A stretch of DNA of 9,069 nucleotides from CAINVV01 sp037440345 (lineage in GTDB: Bacteria > Bacteroidota > Bacteroidia > Bacteroidales > Prolixibacteraceae): NCBI GenBank assembly GCA_037440345.1, contig JBBIUJ010000161.1:1-9069 (forward strand), in the 5' to 3' direction. The translations under genes and the position numbers were made by a program. The notes under the pieces were generated by a model. The model was given only the letters and a program-made list of their open reading frames with translations, made no database searches and was not told the DNA's origin. Positions 6,008-9,069 of the stretch are shown here, piece by piece. The first letter of the stretch is position 1; each line of letters opens with the position of its first letter.

Positions 6008-7063
6008 ATGAACAACCAAATCAAAAACCCTGAGCTTTCTTCCCGTTTCAAGGCCTTGTGGCGGTTGATCGGGAACTCACCCTTGTTGGTTATCCGCTTG
6101 AAATACAGGGGTGAGCAGCGGGTTATCTACGCCAAAGTGGAGCAATACAACATCACCGGCAGTATCAAGGACAGGATGGCGCTTTATACCTTGCAAAAAT
6201 CATACGAAACGGGATTGATCGAGCCGGGAGATACCATTGTGGAGGCAACCAGCGGCAACACCGGGATCTCCTTTGCCGCCATTGGCAGGACCTTCGGTCA
6301 CAAAGTGAAAATCGTTATGCCCGACTGGTTAAGCAAAGAGCGGGTTGATATCATTCATAGTCTCGGGGCGGAGATCATACCCGTTTCCCATGCACAGGGC
6401 GGATTTTTGGGTAGTATCCGCATCTCGGAAGAGATTGCGGCTTCACAGCCAAACATCTTCCTGCCCAGGCAGTTTGCGAACCCATTCAATGCTGAGGCGC
6501 ACGAAAAATCTACGGGTACCGAACTGTGGTGTCAATTTCAAACCAATGGCTTGACGCCTGACGCATTTGTTGCCGGTGTCGGCACCGGTGGCACGGTGAT
6601 GGGTGTGGGCAAATATTTAAAGGCACAAAATCCGGTGATAAAAATCCATCCGCTCGAACCCTCTAATTCTCCAACATTATCAACTGGTTACAAGGTGAGC
6701 CAGCACAGGATACAGGGTATTTCCGACGAGTTTATTCCGGCTCTTTTGGATTTGGGTCAGTTGGATGAAGTTGTTGCCGTTGATGATGGTGACTCAATAA
6801 TCATGGCCCAAAAGCTGGCATCGGAAATTGGACTGGCAGTCGGGATTTCATCCGGCGCCAACTTCCTCGGGGCTTTGCAGCTTCAGAACAAAATGGGGAA
6901 AGATGCCGTTGTGGCCACTGTTTTTTCAGACAGCAACAAGAAATATCTCAGTACGGATCTGTTGCGCACTGAACCGGTGAAGGAGGGCTTTCTTTCAACA
7001 GATGTGGAATTGATTGATTACACCGTTTTTAACAGGGTCTGTAATGTTTGCTCTGAGATGTAA
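6008..7063 (+). CDS. PLP-dependent cysteine synthase family protein (CysK/CysM type) with C-terminal CxxC tail
   Basis: This is a 351-residue fold-type II PLP enzyme. The cofactor lysine is K54 in NITGSIKDRMA. The substrate-carboxylate loop TSGNTG is at 81-86, the phosphate-binding GTGGT loop at 192-196, SSGAN at 281-285, and the conserved FSDSNKKYLST end at 306-316. Family members make cysteine from O-acetylserine plus sulfide (or thiosulfate for CysM), or join serine and homocysteine (cystathionine beta-synthase). Which reaction applies here cannot be read from the sequence, so I give no gene symbol. The protein is about 35-50 residues longer than a typical CysK/CysM; the extra C-terminus (about 317-351) ends in VCNVCSEM with C345 and C348 in a CxxC. 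No CBS regulatory domain pair is present. The ATG at 6008 is the natural start. The gene converges on the GH43 gene with a 15-nt gap, and no sulfur-metabolism neighbours are in view. Confidence 0.92.
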   Translation: MNNQIKNPELSSRFKALWRLIGNSPLLVIRLKYRGEQRVIYAKVEQYNITGSIKDRMALYTLQKSYETGLIEPGDTIVEATSGNTGISFAAIGRTFGHKVKIVMPDWLSKERVDIIHSLGAEIIPVSHAQGGFLGSIRISEEIAASQPNIFLPRQFANPFNAEAHEKSTGTELWCQFQTNGLTPDAFVAGVGTGGTVMGVGKYLKAQNPVIKIHPLEPSNSPTLSTGYKVSQHRIQGISDEFIPALLDLGQLDEVVAVDDGDSIIMAQKLASEIGLAVGISSGANFLGALQLQNKMGKDAVVATVFSDSNKKYLSTDLLRTEPVKEGFLSTDVELIDYTVFNRVCNVCSEM

Positions 7064-7078
7064 ACCTGCCGGAATGGA

Positions 7079-8833
7079 CTACTCGGATTTGATGATTTCG
7101 GTCCGCACACCAATCCCGTTTTCATTGATTGCCTCAATGGTAAAATAGTAGGGTTTTTCGTTGTCCATAGTTTTGAGCCAATATTCGTTGGCACCATACA
7201 CCATAATGCTGTTGTATAGCTTATCAGAAGTGGTTCCCATGTAAATATTGTAAGCATAGGCATTGTCGTTGGCGTACCACTTTAACCAGGCGCTACGCTT
7301 GTCTTTTTGGGTTCTCAAAACCATAAAACTTCTGACTTGGCCCGGTTTCTCCCCGTGTCCGTTGCCAAATACCCGAAATCCGCTGATGGCAAATTTCCCG
7401 GTAGGAACATGGATGTTGATTAATTTCAAAAAGCGGACTTCGACGGGGCTGCTTAATTCAATGTAATCGTGGGGAACATCTTTGGAGTTTTCGCTTTTGT
7501 CGACAAGAATATCCCATTTTTTACCATCCGTGGAGCCCACGATCTTGTACTGGTGGTACAATCCGGGTACTTTCCCCAAAATATCGGCATCCTGATCGGC
7601 ATAGTTGATCTGAATGGCCCGGACAGTTGAAACGGCTCCCAGATCGGTCTGGATCCATTCATCTTTGTTGCCGGATGAGGCGCTCCAATAGGTTTTGATG
7701 TTTTCATCAACCGCATTGTTGGCGCTGTAGGCACCTAATGTAGAGGAAACAGTTACCGGTTTTTTATAATTCAAAAGCATCCAGCCTGTAAAACGACCTT
7801 GCAAATGGTCTTCAGTTTTGTCGGGAAGCAGGGTGGGATAGTCGCCAAAAGCCTGGTTGCAATAGATGACCCCATCTTTGTCGAACCCTGCAGGCCATAT
7901 ACCTATGCGGCGCTCGAAATTGTTTTTTACCGAGATAGCGATGGTGGAGACATGCCAGTAGTTGCCCCACCGGTCCTGAAACGTAGATCCATGTCCTGCC
8001 CCATTGGCGAATCCTCCCGGTTTGTAACTGAAGGGCATCGATTGCGGAGTAAATGGTCCCAGCGGTGAATCGCCCACCACTACGCCGTCGGCATAACCGC
8101 TAAATTCCGTTCCGGGAGCGCCGTATTGCAGGTAATATTTGCCGGCGTGTTTGGTCATCCAGGCCCCCTCAATAAACGGATCAAGGAAAGTATCGTCCAT
8201 GTGTTCGCCGAATCGCTGCCATCCATACCTCCAAGGCTCGAGGAGATACATCTCTTTGCGCGTTCCGACGGGCTTCATGGTTTTCCGGTTGAGCTCGATT
8301 CCATAAAGGGGATAGCGGTTGCTGCTGCCGTTGTACATGTAAAACTTTCCATCCTCATCGGTGAAGAATGCAGGGTCCCAGCCTCCTATTTCGAGAGAGT
8401 CGAGGAGGGGTTTCCAACTGTTGGCTTTGGGATTTGTGCTCATCCACAAGGTGAAATTCTTGCTGTATGTCGAGCCGAAAACCAGCATGGTATCTCCGAC
8501 GATTCCTACTGCGGGGGCGCAGAGCTCATCATATCCTGCATTCCAAGGACGCAGGAATTTTTTTGAGATGAAATTCCAGTTCAGCAGGTCGCTGCTCCAC
8601 CAATATCCCCACTGGTTGGTGGAGAAGAGGTAATAATCTTCTTTGTACCTGACAATGACAGGATCGGCTGTTGCCCTGTGACGCCCGGCCTCACTGAAAT
8701 CTGGGATGGGTGTATAGCCATAATCGATGTTGATCGGATTGCAATAGGTTTTCTGCTGAGCAAATGACTTCAATGTACTCCCGGAAATAGCTATAGAAAT
8801 TGAGATGGCGCACAGTTGGTGCAGGATTTTCAT
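7079..8833 (-). CDS. Secreted glycoside hydrolase family 43 protein with discoidin/CBM32-like and Fn3-like domains
   Basis: This 584-residue protein has a signal peptide (about 1-25, ending in SFAQ). A five-bladed beta-propeller GH43 domain spans about 28-340. The expected catalytic acids are visible: D57 (ATADPVIV, base), D153 (GGWDPAFF, pKa modulator) and E222 (FIEGAWM, acid). These enzymes remove arabinose, xylose or related sugars from plant polysaccharides; the subfamily and substrate are not resolved. A discoidin/F5-8C (CBM32-like) domain at about 355-490 (NAVDENIKTYWSASSGNKDEW, LGAVSTVRAIQINYA, VRFLKLINIHVP) probably binds carbohydrate. A C-terminal Fn3-like domain at about 497-580 contains AYAYNIYMGTTSD and YYFTIEAINENGIG. 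No type IX sorting tail is evident, so it is probably periplasmic or released. No SusC/SusD genes are visible, though the locus may continue beyond the right edge. The start is the ATG at 8833. Confidence 0.93.
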   Translation of the reverse strand: MKILHQLCAISISIAISGSTLKSFAQQKTYCNPINIDYGYTPIPDFSEAGRHRATADPVIVRYKEDYYLFSTNQWGYWWSSDLLNWNFISKKFLRPWNAGYDELCAPAVGIVGDTMLVFGSTYSKNFTLWMSTNPKANSWKPLLDSLEIGGWDPAFFTDEDGKFYMYNGSSNRYPLYGIELNRKTMKPVGTRKEMYLLEPWRYGWQRFGEHMDDTFLDPFIEGAWMTKHAGKYYLQYGAPGTEFSGYADGVVVGDSPLGPFTPQSMPFSYKPGGFANGAGHGSTFQDRWGNYWHVSTIAISVKNNFERRIGIWPAGFDKDGVIYCNQAFGDYPTLLPDKTEDHLQGRFTGWMLLNYKKPVTVSSTLGAYSANNAVDENIKTYWSASSGNKDEWIQTDLGAVSTVRAIQINYADQDADILGKVPGLYHQYKIVGSTDGKKWDILVDKSENSKDVPHDYIELSSPVEVRFLKLINIHVPTGKFAISGFRVFGNGHGEKPGQVRSFMVLRTQKDKRSAWLKWYANDNAYAYNIYMGTTSDKLYNSIMVYGANEYWLKTMDNEKPYYFTIEAINENGIGVRTEIIKSE

Positions 8834-8840
8834 AGAGGAA

Positions 8841-8865
8841 CAATTTTAATTGCAATTTCGAATTG
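8841..8865. repeat. Two adjacent CAATT-n(2-3)-AATTG palindromes upstream of GH43
   Basis: CAATTttAATTG (8841-8852) is followed without a gap by CAATTtcgAATTG (8853-8865). They occupy 8 to 32 nt before the GH43 start codon, a position suited to a repressor operator or to leader structures affecting translation. The words are A/T-rich and short, so chance is possible. Confidence 0.4.
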
Positions 8866-8910
8866 AACTTGCTGAAAGTCAAATTGATGTTAGTAAATCT
8901 AGAAATTTAA

Positions 8911-8939
8911 CCACAAAGGTCACGAAGGAAAACACAAAG
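8911..8939. repeat. Degenerate CACAAAGG-type short repeat array
   Basis: CACAAAGG (8912-8919), CACGAAGG (8921-8928) and CACAAAG (8933-8939) recur at offsets of 9 and 12 bp within the noncoding stretch 8834-9001. From memory, similar CACAAAGG-rich stretches preceded by TTTAAC occur between genes in many environmental bacterial genomes; I cannot check copy number here. Function unknown. Confidence 0.45.
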
Positions 8940-9001
8940 TAACTCCAAGAAGATTACTAACGAAATCCCATTGATTAATATATTTCAAAATATCAACAGA
9001 G

Positions 9002-9069
9002 TTATTGGATAAGCCTGAACCCTTTTGTGTTTGTTGCATTCGAGTCCCCACCCAAATATACTTTAAAAT
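9002..9069 (-). CDS. Possible C-terminal tail of a further gene (5' part beyond window edge)
   Basis: On the minus strand the frame ending in TAA at 9004-9002 is open to the edge and encodes 21 residues ending GGDSNATNTKGFRLIQ. The composition reads like genuine protein, and the end loosely recalls the GFRLV-type C-terminus of formylglycine-generating-enzyme (SUMF1) domains, but that is a weak guess. An open frame of 21 codons arises by chance often enough that this is only tentative. If real, the gene is on the same strand as GH43 with a gap of about 168 nt. Confidence 0.4.
   Translation of the reverse strand, partial: FKVYLGGDSNATNTKGFRLIQ

Noticed and set aside
8126..8566. A 146-codon plus-strand open frame opposite the GH43 catalytic domain
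   Set aside because: It is a shadow of the GH43 reading frame; the opposite strand carries all catalytic motifs without a break.
8980..8993. ATATTTcaAAATAT as a terminator after the edge gene
   Set aside because: It is a short all-A/T stem with no following T run on the minus strand; it is too weak to call.
9036..9052. ATTCGAGTCC resembling a tRNA T-loop
   Set aside because: The flanking bases do not pair into a T-stem, and no acceptor, anticodon or D arm can be built around it on either strand.
9053..9060. TATATTTG on the minus strand, a perfect TAnnTTTG match, as a GH43 promoter
   Set aside because: It would give a leader of about 215 nt, its -33 partner lies outside the window, and it falls inside the possible coding tail at 9002-9069.
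1..9069. Defence system, CRISPR array, prophage, integrative element or biosynthetic cluster
   Set aside because: No nuclease, helicase, transposase, integrase, toxin-antitoxin pair, regular repeat-spacer array or biosynthetic enzyme set is visible. All larger genes are signalling, housekeeping-like or secreted single enzymes.

Overview
The window looks like chromosomal DNA from a Bacteroidota (Bacteroidetes) bacterium. The evidence is as follows: an RprX/RprY-like two-component pair, a DUF2400/TIGR02757 protein, an ECF sigma factor followed by a small membrane protein of a type I recall from this phylum, A/T-rich leaders without clear Shine-Dalgarno sites, TAnnTTTG-type promoter candidates, and secreted proteins whose signal peptides end in ...GQ or ...AQ. 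No mobile element, CRISPR array, tRNA or rRNA was found.

Layout. (1) 1-858, minus strand: an ECF sigma factor and, 19 nt downstream, a small membrane protein cut by the window edge; they probably form one stress-response operon. (2) 903-959: a perfect 28-bp inverted repeat, probably the terminator of the next unit. (3) 1039-3326, minus strand: an OmpR-family response regulator and its sensor histidine kinase, joined by an ATGA overlap. (4) 3327-3531: a divergent control region with four TTAA(C/A) direct repeats spaced 11, 10 and 11 bp, directly upstream of a candidate promoter. (5) 3532-4197, plus strand: an exported protein of unknown function with a polyproline run, followed by an intrinsic terminator. 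(6) 4446-4973, plus strand: a secreted CAP/PR-1-like protein. (7) 4977-5747, minus strand: the DUF2400 protein. (8) 6008-7063, plus strand: a PLP-dependent cysteine synthase-like enzyme with a C-terminal CxxC tail. (9) 7079-8833, minus strand: a secreted GH43 glycosidase with discoidin (CBM32-like) and Fn3-like domains. (10) 9002-9069, minus strand: a possible C-terminal tail of another gene.

How the parts may work together. The most coherent module is regions 3-5. The kinase has a large periplasmic sensor with a nine-proline run, and the divergent gene encodes an exported protein with a seven-proline run. The helically phased repeats in front of that gene are what an OmpR/PhoB-type regulator would be expected to bind. 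This suggests, but does not prove, a self-contained envelope-sensing circuit in which the exported protein is a target of the pair and possibly its partner. The remaining genes look like independent units: two convergent pairs with very small gaps (3 and 15 nt) and one carbohydrate-degrading enzyme without SusC/SusD neighbours in view. I see no clear defence system or biosynthetic cluster.
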